The notes: generated from the sequence alone by a model not told the origin. 8,402 nucleotides of DNA from Bacillota bacterium (GCA_024653225.1 JANLGA010000075.1:1-8402), one strand, 5' to 3'. Positions 1-7,411 are shown, counted from the first letter of the stretch. Translations and numbers: made by a program.

Positions 1-4
1 TGGC

Positions 5-325
5 ATGTACTTGTTCTTCGGGTTCCTGTTCGCGCTCGTCGTGGCGTTGTTCGCCGTCCAGAACTCGAGTATCGTCTCCGTCAGGTTCCTCGCGTGGGGC
101 ATGGAGACCTCGCTCGTCCTCGTGATAATCGGTTCCGCGGCGCTCGGGGCGCTCTCGGCCGCCGTGCTGGGGCTTCCCCGTACCCTGCGGCTTCGGGCGA
201 GACTGCGCGAGTGCGAGGCTAGTCTCAGGCGCGCCGAGGAGGAAGCCCGCGAGAGGGCGGTCCCGGCGTCAGCGACACTCCAATCGGAAGGGGTTGTCGG
301 GCATGGACCTACAAGGGAAGCTTAG
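5..325 (+). CDS. LapA-domain (DUF1049) small membrane protein
   Basis: This is a 106-residue protein with two hydrophobic membrane segments (about residues 2-18 and 35-57). Between them lies the short motif VQNSSIVSVRFLAWGMETSL, which matches the LapA/DUF1049 pattern of a first helix ending in 'QN', a 'V-V-FL-W' stretch and a second helix. A charged Arg/Glu-rich tail (about 61-86) looks like a short cytoplasmic coiled coil. In proteobacteria LapA-type proteins work with LapB in envelope lipopolysaccharide control; in Bacillota the role of these homologues is unknown. The ATG at position 5 places the first helix at the N-terminus as in the family, but its ribosome site would lie outside the window, so a slightly earlier start cannot be excluded. 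Its last 23 bases overlap apt, which suggests co-transcription and coupling. The family call is from pattern recognition; the role is not established. Confidence 0.8.
   Translation: MYLFFGFLFALVVALFAVQNSSIVSVRFLAWGMETSLVLVIIGSAALGALSAAVLGLPRTLRLRARLRECEASLRRAEEEARERAVPASATLQSEGVVGHGPTREA
286..293 (+). promoter_or_regulatory. Ribosome binding site of apt
   Basis: GGAAGGGG lies 9 bases before the ATG at 303. It directly abuts the alternative in-frame TTG at 294, leaving no spacer, so it favours the ATG as the apt start. The site lies inside the end of the upstream membrane-protein gene. Confidence 0.6.
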
Positions 326-821
326 AGTCGTACCGGACTTCCCGAAGCCGGGCATAAGTTTCAAGGACATCACCACGCTGCTGAAGGACGGACCCGCTTT
401 CCGGGAGTGCATCAGGCTGATGGCGGCGCAGTGTCGCGGAAGGGAATTCGACCTGGTGGTCAGCCCCGAAGCGCGAGGGTTCATCCTGGGCGGGGCGCTC
501 GCTTACGAGCTCGGGGTCGGTTTCGTGCCGGTGAGGAAGAGGGGGAAACTCCCGTGGAAAGTGATCCGGGGGGAATACAAGCTCGAATACGGGATGGACA
601 CGCTGGAGATGCACGTGGACGCGGTGTCCCGGGGGCAGAGAGTGATAGTGGTGGACGACGTACTCGCGACGGGCGGCACAATATCTGCTACACTTGATCT
701 TGTGGAGAAAGTGGGCGGCGTGATCTCGGCGGTCGCGTTCCTGATCGAACTGACCTACCTGCCGGGGAGGGAAAACCTCCGCAAGTACGACGTCATATCG
801 GTTCTGAAGTTGGAATCATAA
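303..821 (+). CDS. apt: Adenine phosphoribosyltransferase
   Basis: A 172-residue cytosolic enzyme of purine salvage that converts adenine and PRPP to AMP and pyrophosphate. The N-terminus (LRVVPDFPKPGISFKDITTL, 7-26) is the family signature. VSPEARGF (53-60) and the flexible-loop segment RKRGKLPW (78-85) follow, and the PRPP-binding motif VIVVDDVLATGGTI is intact at 114-127. Length and the C-terminus fit the family. The ATG at 303 is chosen because it gives the canonical 'MDL' start and has a well-spaced ribosome site; a TTG at 294 would add three residues. The gene overlaps the upstream membrane-protein gene by 23 bases and is followed after 41 bases by relA. The apt-rel pairing is conserved in Bacillota and links purine nucleotide supply to (p)ppGpp synthesis. 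Confidence 0.97.
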   Translation: MDLQGKLRVVPDFPKPGISFKDITTLLKDGPAFRECIRLMAAQCRGREFDLVVSPEARGFILGGALAYELGVGFVPVRKRGKLPWKVIRGEYKLEYGMDTLEMHVDAVSRGQRVIVVDDVLATGGTISATLDLVEKVGGVISAVAFLIELTYLPGRENLRKYDVISVLKLES

Positions 822-862
822 AATGGCGCAAGGGGCGCCGGGAACGGAAGGGAGGTGCTGAG

Positions 863-3064
863 ATGACCGGAGAGGACCTGATCGCGACCGTGAGGTCGTA
901 TTCCCGAGACGGGTCCTGCGGGCTGGTGGAGAAGGCGTACAGGTTCAGCGCCGACGCACACCGCGGCATGAAACGCCAGTCCGGCGAGGATTTCATTCAG
1001 CACCCCCTGGCGGTGGCCTCCATACTGGCCGAGCTGCAGATGGACCAGGTCACCATCGCCGCGGCGCTCCTGCACGACGTCGTCGAGGACACGGGGGTCC
1101 AAGTGGCCGCCATCCAGGAGGAATTCGGGGGCGAGATCGCCCACCTCGTGGACGGGGTGACGAAGCTCGGCCGCATCGAATTCAAGTCGCCGGTCGAACG
1201 CAAGGTCGAGAACCTGAGGAAGATGTTCCTGGCGATGGCGGACGACCTGAGGGTCATCATCATCAAGCTGGCCGACCGCCTGCACAACATGAGGACGCTC
1301 ACCGCCCTGCCCCCGGAGAAGAGGAGGAGGGTCGCCGACGAGACCCTGGAGATCTACGCCCCCCTCGCGCACAGGCTGGGCATCTGGAGATTCAAGTGGG
1401 AGCTCGAGGACCTGGCGTTCAGGTATTGCGAGCCGGGGGAATACCACGACCTCGCGGACAGGATCGCGAAGCAACGGAGTGAGCGCGAGGCGTACACGAA
1501 CAGGGTCATTGCGGAGTTGAGGTCGAGGTTGAGCGAGGCCTCGATTCAGGCCGACGTCCAGGGCCGCGCGAAGCACCTGTACAGCATCTGGAGGAAGATG
1601 AGCGAGGAGTCCAGGGATCTCTCGGAGATATACGACCTGATCGCCGTCAGGGTCGTCGTGGACAGCGTCAGGGAATGCTACGACGTGCTCGGGATCGTGC
1701 ATACGATGTGGAAGCCCATACCCGGCCGCTTCAAGGATTACATCGCGATGCCCAAGGCGAACATGTACCAGTCGCTCCACACGACGGTCATGGGGCCGGA
1801 GGGCGAACCGTTCGAGATCCAGATAAGGACTTGGGAGATGCACAGGACGGCCGAGTACGGCGTCGCCGCGCACTGGATGTACAAGGAGGGCGTGTCCAAG
1901 GTAGACAAGGACTACCAGGAAAAGCTCGCGTGGCTGAGGCAGATCCTGGAATGGCAGAGGGAGCTCGGGGACGCGAGCGAATTCATGGAGTCGCTCAAGA
2001 TAGACCTGTTCGACGACGAGGTGTTCGTATTCACGCCGAAGGGGGACGTCATTGACCTCCCGGCCGGTTCGACACCGCTCGATTTCGCCTACCAGATACA
2101 CACGGACGTGGGGCACCGGTGCACCGGTGCCAAGGTCAACAGCAGGATAGTGCCCCTCGACTACAAGCTCAAGAACGGGGACATCGTCGAGATCCTGACC
2201 TCGAAGCATTCGGCCGGACCGAGCCGCGACTGGATGAACATCGTCAAGACGTCGTCCGCGAGGAACAAGATCCGAGCCTGGTTCAAGAAGGAACGCCACG
2301 AGGAGAACGTGGCCAGGGGCAGGGAGCTTCTCGAAAGAGAAGTCGAGAGGCAGGGCCTCGACAGACAGAACCTGCTGACCGCCGAGCTCCTGAAATCGCT
2401 CGCCGCGCGGATGAACTTCCAGGGGCAAGACGACCTGCTCGCGGCGATAGGCTACGGGGGATTCACGCCCCAGTACATCGTCTCCAGACTGCGGGACGAG
2501 TACAAGAAGGCGCTCAAGCCCGTCAGCCTCCCCGAGCAAGCGTTCCAGATAGAGACCCGTCCGCCCGCCAAGCGCAAGACCGGCGACGGGGTCATCGTGC
2601 GCGGACTCGAGAATCTCCTGGTGCGCTTCTCGAGGTGCTGTAACCCGGTGCCGGGGGATGCGATAATCGGGTTCATCACCAGGGGGCGCGGCGTCTCCAT
2701 TCACCGCGTGGACTGCCCCAACATAGTCCACTATTCCGATGACGCGGAAAGGCTCATCGAGGTGGCGTGGGCGGAGCACGAGGCCGCGTACCCCGTGGAG
2801 ATATCCGTCACGGCGATGGATAGGCCCGGGCTCCTGTCCGACATCGCGAGCGTGGTAGCCGACACTAGGACGAACATCCTGTCCGCCAGGGCGCTCACGA
2901 GCAAGCACACGCGGGCCGTCCTGGACCTGGTACTGGAGATACGGGACCTGGAGCACCTGCAGCACATAAAGAACAGGATAACGAGGGTGAAGGACGTGCT
3001 CAAGGTCGAGCGCGTCGTGCGCGATCACGGCAAGGTGAGCTCGAGGGCGGGGGAGATCGGTTGA
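863..3064 (+). CDS. relA: Bifunctional (p)ppGpp synthetase/hydrolase (Rel)
   Basis: A 733-residue stringent-response enzyme that makes (p)ppGpp from ATP plus GTP/GDP on ribosomes with uncharged tRNA and also hydrolyses it. The hydrolase HD domain is intact: HP at 47-48, HDVVEDT at 71-77 and KLADRLHNM at 135-143. The synthetase domain shows GRAKHLYSIWRKM (234-246), KDYIAMPKANMYQSLHTT (291-308) and EIQIRTWEMH (318-327). RFKD at 289-292 is the RXKD form typical of bifunctional Rel/SpoT enzymes, not the EXDD form of monofunctional RelA. TGS (about 385-446), helical, conserved-cysteine (CC at 592-593, C618) and ACT (about 645-720) domains follow, as in full-length long RSH proteins. GGAGG at 851-855, seven bases upstream, supports the ATG at 863. 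The stop codon overlaps the dtd start. With both active sites intact it should be the main alarmone enzyme. Confidence 0.98.
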   Translation: MTGEDLIATVRSYSRDGSCGLVEKAYRFSADAHRGMKRQSGEDFIQHPLAVASILAELQMDQVTIAAALLHDVVEDTGVQVAAIQEEFGGEIAHLVDGVTKLGRIEFKSPVERKVENLRKMFLAMADDLRVIIIKLADRLHNMRTLTALPPEKRRRVADETLEIYAPLAHRLGIWRFKWELEDLAFRYCEPGEYHDLADRIAKQRSEREAYTNRVIAELRSRLSEASIQADVQGRAKHLYSIWRKMSEESRDLSEIYDLIAVRVVVDSVRECYDVLGIVHTMWKPIPGRFKDYIAMPKANMYQSLHTTVMGPEGEPFEIQIRTWEMHRTAEYGVAAHWMYKEGVSKVDKDYQEKLAWLRQILEWQRELGDASEFMESLKIDLFDDEVFVFTPKGDVIDLPAGSTPLDFAYQIHTDVGHRCTGAKVNSRIVPLDYKLKNGDIVEILTSKHSAGPSRDWMNIVKTSSARNKIRAWFKKERHEENVARGRELLEREVERQGLDRQNLLTAELLKSLAARMNFQGQDDLLAAIGYGGFTPQYIVSRLRDEYKKALKPVSLPEQAFQIETRPPAKRKTGDGVIVRGLENLLVRFSRCCNPVPGDAIIGFITRGRGVSIHRVDCPNIVHYSDDAERLIEVAWAEHEAAYPVEISVTAMDRPGLLSDIASVVADTRTNILSARALTSKHTRAVLDLVLEIRDLEHLQHIKNRITRVKDVLKVERVVRDHGKVSSRAGEIG

Positions 3065-3510
3065 GGGCGGTCGTCCAACGGGTGAAGCGAAGTTCCGTGC
3101 ACGTTGACGGCCGGTGCGTCGCCGAGATAGGGAAAGGTCTCGCCGTCCTGCTGGGCGTCGGGGCCGGAGACGCGGAGTCCGACGCGCGCTACATCGCCGA
3201 GAAGATAGTCAACTTGAGGGTGTTCGACGACGGGATGGGGAAGATGAACCTGGCGCTGCGGGACGTGGGCGGGGAAGTCCTCCTCGTCTCGCAGTTCACG
3301 CTGTACGGCGACTGCAGGAAGGGCAGGAGACCCAGCTATTCTTCGGCGGCTCCCCCGGGCGAAGCCGAGAGACTTTACGAGTTCGTCGCCGCCTCGATCT
3401 CCGAGTTCGGCGTGCCCGTCAGGACCGGCGTCTTCCAGGCGATGATGACCGTCGAGATCGTCAACGACGGACCCGTCACACTGCTCCTCGACAGCGCCAG
3501 GGCATTCTGA
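3061..3510 (+). CDS. dtd: D-aminoacyl-tRNA deacylase
   Basis: A 149-residue protein of usual Dtd length that frees tRNA from wrongly attached D-amino acids (and from glycine on tRNA-Ala) in the cytosol. MRAVVQRV at the start, SQFTLYGD at 77-84 and NDGPVT at 135-140 are the family's signature stretches. The last contains the Gly-Pro that forms the cross-subunit cis-proline motif gating chirality. The start is TTG at 3061, inside the end of relA; the two genes share the four bases TTGA. A GGGAG ribosome site at 3051-3055 precedes it by five bases, so translational coupling to relA is likely. The relA-dtd neighbourhood is standard in Bacillota. No odd residues are seen. Confidence 0.96.
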   Translation: MRAVVQRVKRSSVHVDGRCVAEIGKGLAVLLGVGAGDAESDARYIAEKIVNLRVFDDGMGKMNLALRDVGGEVLLVSQFTLYGDCRKGRRPSYSSAAPPGEAERLYEFVAASISEFGVPVRTGVFQAMMTVEIVNDGPVTLLLDSARAF

Positions 3511-3570
3511 CCGATCCGGCTCGAGTACCGCGGGACCGAATGCCGATTTTGTATCGGGGTGGGGAAGCAA

Positions 3571-4191
3571 GTGATCGTCAAGATGTTACCGGTCGGCCCG
3601 TTGGCCGCGAACTGCGTCATCGTCGGGTGCGAGAGGACCGGCAGGGCGATTGTCATTGACCCGGGTGCCGAGGGCGACAGGATACTCTCGACCGCGCGTT
3701 CGCTCGGCCTCGAGATCGCGGCCATAGTGAACACCCACGGACACGCGGACCACATCGGCGCCAACAACCAAGTCAAACGCGCGACCGGTGCCCCCGTCAT
3801 GATAGGGGAGAAAGACGCGGAGATGCTCACCAGCGCCGCCAAGAATCTCAGCCTGCTGAGCGGCCTTGCCATCAGGTCCGACGCGGCCGACAGGCTGTTG
3901 CGGGAAGGGGACGTGGTCGAGGTCGGGGATGTCGCGCTGAGGGTGATCGAGACGCCGGGCCACACGCCCGGGGGGATCTCCCTGGTCGCGGACGACAAGG
4001 TATTCACGGGGGACTCGCTTTTCGCCGGGAGCGTCGGGCGGACCGACCTCCCGGGCGGCTCGTTCGAGGCGCTGATGTCGTCGGTGAACAACAAGCTGCT
4101 GGCCCTCGGGGACGAGTTCGAGGTGTACCCGGGGCACGGACCGGCCACGACCATAGGGAAGGAGAGGATTTCCAACCCATTCGTGGGCTGA
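3571..4191 (+). CDS. Metallo-beta-lactamase-fold hydrolase (glyoxalase II-like)
   Basis: A cytosolic binuclear-metal hydrolase of about 206 residues. The metal ligands are all present: THGHADH (H56, H58, D60, H61), TPGHTPGG (H131), TGDSLF (D148) and YPGHGP (H189). GSVGRTDLPGG at 154-163 is the signature of the compact YcbL/YqgX group, annotated as hydroxyacylglutathione hydrolase-like. That group lacks the C-terminal substrate domain of true glyoxalase II, so the in vivo substrate is uncertain. I prefer the GTG at 3571, which gives MIVKMLPVGPLAANC like relatives and has a G-rich ribosome site (3556-3565). GTG at 3559 and ATG at 3583 are alternatives. The gene sits between dtd and hisS, the place where many clostridial relatives carry the same family; its last base overlaps nothing functional and a terminator follows. 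Confidence 0.9.
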   Translation: MIVKMLPVGPLAANCVIVGCERTGRAIVIDPGAEGDRILSTARSLGLEIAAIVNTHGHADHIGANNQVKRATGAPVMIGEKDAEMLTSAAKNLSLLSGLAIRSDAADRLLREGDVVEVGDVALRVIETPGHTPGGISLVADDKVFTGDSLFAGSVGRTDLPGGSFEALMSSVNNKLLALGDEFEVYPGHGPATTIGKERISNPFVG

Positions 4192-4202
4192 TGCGGCACG
4201 AC

Positions 4203-4243
4203 GCCCGGCGCGGGCCGTCGCGGACCGCGCCGGGCATTCTGTT
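4203..4243 (+). terminator. Intrinsic terminator after the rel operon
   Basis: GCCCGGCGCGG (4203-4213) and CCGCGCCGGGC (4225-4235) form a perfect 11-bp, all-GC stem with an 11-base loop. ATTCTGTT (4236-4243) follows immediately. The T-tract is imperfect, but the stem is very stable and lies 12 bases after the hydrolase stop codon and upstream of the next promoter, the expected place for a Rho-independent terminator. Confidence 0.75.
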
Positions 4244-4271
4244 CGGTGGAAGGGCGAAAGGCCCGCGTTCG

Positions 4272-4300
4272 TTGACTTTTCGACCCCCGCTTTATAGAAT
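4272..4300 (+). promoter_or_regulatory. Sigma-A type promoter for hisS-aspS
   Basis: TTGACT (4272-4277) and TAGAAT (4295-4300) each match the housekeeping consensus at five of six positions and are separated by exactly 17 bases. Transcription would start near 4306-4308, leaving a leader of only about 19 bases before the hisS ATG. That rules out a T-box or other long leader. The region is locally AT-rich in a GC-rich setting. Confidence 0.8.
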
Positions 4301-4312
4301 AGTAGCCATGAC

Positions 4313-4320
4313 GGGAGGGG
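4313..4320 (+). promoter_or_regulatory. Ribosome binding site of hisS
   Basis: GGGAGGGG ends five bases before the ATG at 4326, with the GGAGG core seven bases away. It decides the start against the in-frame ATGs at 4191 and 4308. The first would read through the terminator and promoter, and the second lies at the predicted transcription start. Confidence 0.75.
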
Positions 4321-4325
4321 TGTAC

Positions 4326-5600
4326 ATGCCGGCATCCGCGCTGAAGGGCATGCTCGATACCCTGCCGGACGAGACGCCCAGGTGGCGGCTGGTGGAAGCA
4401 CGGGTTCGCGAGGTGTGCGCCCTCTTCGGTTATTCAGAGATCAGGACACCCGTCCTGGAACAGACGGAGCTGTTCATCCGCACGGTCGGAGAGTCGTCGG
4501 ACGTCGTCCGCAAGGAGATGTACACCTTCCAGGACAGGGGCGGGCGCAGCGTCACCATGAGGCCGGAGGGCACGGCCCCCGCGGCGAGGGCGTACGTGCA
4601 GCACAGGATGTACCTGAAACCGCAGCCCGTCAAGGTGTTCTACATCGCCCCCATGTTCCGCTACGAGCGACCCCAGGGCGGAAGGCTGAGACAGCACACC
4701 CAGTTCGGCATAGAGGCGTTCGGGTCGTCGCACCCGGCGGTTGACGCGGAGGTCGTCTCGGTCGGACTGTCATTGTTCGGGAGGCTCGGCCTCGGCGGGC
4801 TCTCCGTCCAGCTCAACAGCATCGGGTGCCCTCGCTGCAGGCCCGCGTACCGCGAGGCGCTCAGGGACTACTACCGGGGGGTCGTCGGGGAGTTGTGCGG
4901 CGATTGCAGGGAGAGGTTCGAGAAGAATCCCCTGCGCCTGCTGGACTGCAAGAGGGACGAGTGCCGCAAGTACCGGGAGCGCGCCCCGAGAACGGTTGAC
5001 TACCTCTGCGCCGAGTGCGCCGACCACTTCGAGGCCGTGAAGGAGTACCTCGGCGACGCCGGGTTCACCTTCGAGGTCAACCCCCTGCTGGTGAGGGGAC
5101 TGGATTACTACACGCGGACCGTGTTCGAGATAGTCTCAGCGACGCTCGGGGCCCAGAATTCCGTGTGCTCGGGCGGGAGGTACGACGGCTTGGTCGAGCA
5201 GATCGGGGGTCCCCCGACCCCCGGCGTCGGATTCGGGCTCGGCCTCGAGAGGCTCCTCCTCTCGCTCGAGAACCAGGGAGTCGCGCTGCCCGGCCCCGCG
5301 GGACTGGATGTTTTCGTGGCGACTGTCGGCGAAGAGGCGTTCAAGTCCGGACTTCGCACGCTGCACGCCCTGAGGAAGGCGGGACTCACGTCCGACACGG
5401 ACTACATGGGGCGAAGCCTGAAAGCGCAGTTGAAACACGCCGACCGGCTCGGCGCCAGGTTCGTGCTGTTGCTGGGAGAGGACGAGCTCGCGCGGCTGAG
5501 CTGCACGATCAGGCGGATGGATACCGGGGCGCAGTGGCAGGTTCCCCTGGACGAGGTGCCGTCCTGGTTACTGCGACATGAGAACGGCATCGAGAGGTGA
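4326..5600 (+). CDS. hisS: Histidine-tRNA ligase
   Basis: A 424-residue class II synthetase that charges tRNA-His in the cytosol. Motif 2 is FRYERPQGGRLRQHTQFGIE (111-130). The histidine-binding signature RGLDYYTRTVFE (257-268) and SGGRYDGLV (282-290) are present, as is motif 3, GFGLGLERLLL (302-312). The C-terminal anticodon-binding domain occupies about 325-415. Four cysteine pairs lie in the inserted region (C168/C171, C191/C194, C208/C213, C228/C231), a pattern seen in HisRS of many Bacillota and suggestive of zinc binding. The ATG at 4326 fits the ribosome site, the promoter and the family N-terminus; an open extension back to 4191 is judged non-coding. It is first in a two-gene unit with aspS, sharing the hisS-aspS order common in Bacillota. 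Confidence 0.97.
   Translation: MPASALKGMLDTLPDETPRWRLVEARVREVCALFGYSEIRTPVLEQTELFIRTVGESSDVVRKEMYTFQDRGGRSVTMRPEGTAPAARAYVQHRMYLKPQPVKVFYIAPMFRYERPQGGRLRQHTQFGIEAFGSSHPAVDAEVVSVGLSLFGRLGLGGLSVQLNSIGCPRCRPAYREALRDYYRGVVGELCGDCRERFEKNPLRLLDCKRDECRKYRERAPRTVDYLCAECADHFEAVKEYLGDAGFTFEVNPLLVRGLDYYTRTVFEIVSATLGAQNSVCSGGRYDGLVEQIGGPPTPGVGFGLGLERLLLSLENQGVALPGPAGLDVFVATVGEEAFKSGLRTLHALRKAGLTSDTDYMGRSLKAQLKHADRLGARFVLLLGEDELARLSCTIRRMDTGAQWQVPLDEVPSWLLRHENGIER
5592..5600 (+). promoter_or_regulatory. Ribosome binding site of aspS
   Basis: GAGAGGTGA, overlapping the last codons and stop of hisS, resembles a full anti-16S match. It ends five bases before a TTG at 5606. The competing GTG at 5597 lies inside this site and has no good ribosome site of its own, so TTG 5606 is preferred. 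Confidence 0.55.
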
Positions 5601-5605
5601 CCCAG

Positions 5606-7411
5606 TTGGCAGAGGCAAGGGGATGGAGGAGGACTCACTACTGCGGGGAGCTTCGCCCCTCGGACGAGGGTTCCGCCGTAGTCCTGATGGGGTGGGTCCA
5701 CAGGCGAAGGGATCACGGCGGGCTGATATTCATTGACCTGCGCGACCGGAGCGGCCTGGTGCAGATCGTGTTCCACCCGGACAACCCGGGCGCTTACCGC
5801 GCGGCGGACGAGGCGCGGAGCGAGTACGTCCTCGGCGTCGCCGGGACTGTCCGGATGCGCCCTGAAGGCCGGGTGAATCCCAACATCCCGACCGGCGAGG
5901 TCGAGGTGATCCCGCGCGAGGTGAAAATCCTCAACGCGTCCCGGACCCCGCCGTTCTACATCCCGAACGGGTCCGACGCCGACGAGACCGTCCGCCTCAA
6001 GTACAGGTACCTGGACCTGCGCAGGCCGGAGATGCAGCGCAACATCGTGCTGAGGCACAGGATAGTTAAGGCCGTGCGCGACTTCTTCGACTCGCACGGG
6101 TTCTACGAGATAGAGACCCCCATGCTGATAAGGAGCACGCCCGAGGGCGCCCGGGACTACCTCGTGCCGAGCAGGGTGAACCCGGGGCGGTTCTACGCGC
6201 TTCCGCAATCCCCGCAGCTTTTCAAGCAATTGCTCATGGTGGCGGGATTCGACCGCTACATGCAGATCGCGAGGTGTTTCCGCGACGAGGACCTGCGGGC
6301 CGACAGGCAGCCGGAGTTCACACAGATAGACGTGGAAATGTCGTTCGTGGAACCGGATGACGTCATCTCCCTCGCGGAGGAAATGCTCTCGACGGTATTC
6401 AAGCAGACCATAGGCGCGGAGTTGTCCGCGCCGTTTCCCAGGCTGACATACGACGAGGCCATGCTTCGGTACGGTTCGGACAAGCCCGACATCCGCTTCG
6501 GGATGGAGATATCGGACCTCACCGACATCGTGCGCGGCAGCGGTTTCAGGGTATTCTCATCGGCGGCGGCGTCGGGGGCGCGCGTGAGGGGGTTCGCGGT
6601 ACCCGGAGGCGGACGTCTGGGCAGGCGGGAACTCGACGAGCTGTCGGCCAAGGCGGTTGACCTCGGCGCCGGCGGTCTGGTGTGGCTCGCAATCGAAAGG
6701 GGCGGCGCGAGGTCGCCTGTCGCGAAACACCTTTCGGTGGAAGAAGTATCCGCGATATCGGCGTGCACCGGGGCCGGCGAAGGAGACCTCGTCCTGATCG
6801 TAGCGGCGCCGGAGAAGACGGGCGCCGCGGTGACCGGCGCGCTCAGGCTCGACGTCGGACACAGGCTCGGCCTGGCGGCGCCCGGGTTTCACTTCTGCTG
6901 GGTCACTGACTTCCCCCTGTTCGAGTTCAGCGAGGAGGAAAACAGGCTCGTCGCCGTACATCATCCGTTCACGGCGCCGGCGGACGCGGACGTACCGACT
7001 GTGCTTGACCACTCGGCGAGGACGGAAGACCTTCTGCGTGTGAGGGCGAAGGCCTACGACCTCGTGCTCAACGGAACCGAGATCGGCGGCGGCAGCATGA
7101 GAAACCACGACAGGCGGGTGCAGCAGGGCGTGCTCAGGGCGCTGCAGATCGGGCCGGAAGAAGCCGCCGAGCGTTTCGGCTTCTTGCTCGACGCGCTCGA
7201 GTACGGCGCTCCCCCGCACGGCGGCATCGCGTTCGGGCTGGACAGGCTGTTGACGTACATGACGGGGAGCTCGAGCATGCGGGACGTCATCGCGTTCCCC
7301 AAGACCTCGAGTGCCGGCTGTCTCCTGACGGGAGCACCCGCGCCGGTAGCGAGGGCGCAGCTCGAGGAATTGAAGATCAGGACGTCGGTCGAGGATCGCG
7401 ACGCCGGATGA
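5606..7411 (+). CDS. aspS: Aspartate-tRNA ligase, probably non-discriminating (Asp/Asn)
   Basis: A 601-residue bacterial-type class II synthetase. The N-terminal OB-fold anticodon domain contains WVHRRRDHGGLIFIDLRDRS (30-49). Motif 2 (RCFRDEDLRADRQPEFTQID, 223-242) and motif 3 (FGLDRLL, 543-549) flank a GAD insertion domain (roughly 290-400) found in bacterial but not archaeal AspRS. H37 and G88 (RPEGRVNP) match the residues reported in enzymes that also charge tRNA-Asn, whereas strict enzymes such as E. coli AspRS have Leu and a non-Gly residue there. If so, it would feed the GatCAB amidotransferase route to Asn-tRNA; that is inference. The TTG start at 5606 follows the ribosome site, and GTG at 5597 (604 residues, GTGA overlap with the hisS stop) is the alternative. 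No terminator is visible after the stop. Confidence 0.97.
   Translation: MAEARGWRRTHYCGELRPSDEGSAVVLMGWVHRRRDHGGLIFIDLRDRSGLVQIVFHPDNPGAYRAADEARSEYVLGVAGTVRMRPEGRVNPNIPTGEVEVIPREVKILNASRTPPFYIPNGSDADETVRLKYRYLDLRRPEMQRNIVLRHRIVKAVRDFFDSHGFYEIETPMLIRSTPEGARDYLVPSRVNPGRFYALPQSPQLFKQLLMVAGFDRYMQIARCFRDEDLRADRQPEFTQIDVEMSFVEPDDVISLAEEMLSTVFKQTIGAELSAPFPRLTYDEAMLRYGSDKPDIRFGMEISDLTDIVRGSGFRVFSSAAASGARVRGFAVPGGGRLGRRELDELSAKAVDLGAGGLVWLAIERGGARSPVAKHLSVEEVSAISACTGAGEGDLVLIVAAPEKTGAAVTGALRLDVGHRLGLAAPGFHFCWVTDFPLFEFSEEENRLVAVHHPFTAPADADVPTVLDHSARTEDLLRVRAKAYDLVLNGTEIGGGSMRNHDRRVQQGVLRALQIGPEEAAERFGFLLDALEYGAPPHGGIAFGLDRLLTYMTGSSSMRDVIAFPKTSSAGCLLTGAPAPVARAQLEELKIRTSVEDRDAG

Noticed and set aside
683..693. 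Extended -10 like sequence (TGCTACACT) inside apt
   Set aside because: No acceptable -35 element at the proper distance, and relA lies in a tight operon with its own ribosome site; likely chance.
825..839. GGCGC/GCGCC hairpin between apt and relA
   Set aside because: Only five base pairs with no T-run after it; too weak to call a terminator.
755..3028. Very long open frame on the minus strand (757 codons)
   Set aside because: It lies wholly opposite relA, has no recognisable domain, is rich in Arg/Pro/Val/His as expected from the antisense of GC-rich coding sequence, and the plus strand encodes a complete Rel.
4191..4325. N-terminal extension of hisS from the ATG at 4191
   Set aside because: The 45 extra codons cover the terminator and promoter, match nothing at the HisRS N-terminus, and have no ribosome site, whereas the ATG at 4326 has a good one.
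4192..4325. T-box or histidine-responsive leader before hisS
   Set aside because: The gap is too short, the hairpin lies upstream of the promoter, and the predicted leader is about 19 bases.
3375..4401. Long minus-strand open frames opposite dtd, the hydrolase and the hisS leader
   Set aside because: They are shadows of the plus-strand genes, whose catalytic motifs are intact; no family features are seen in the antisense translations.
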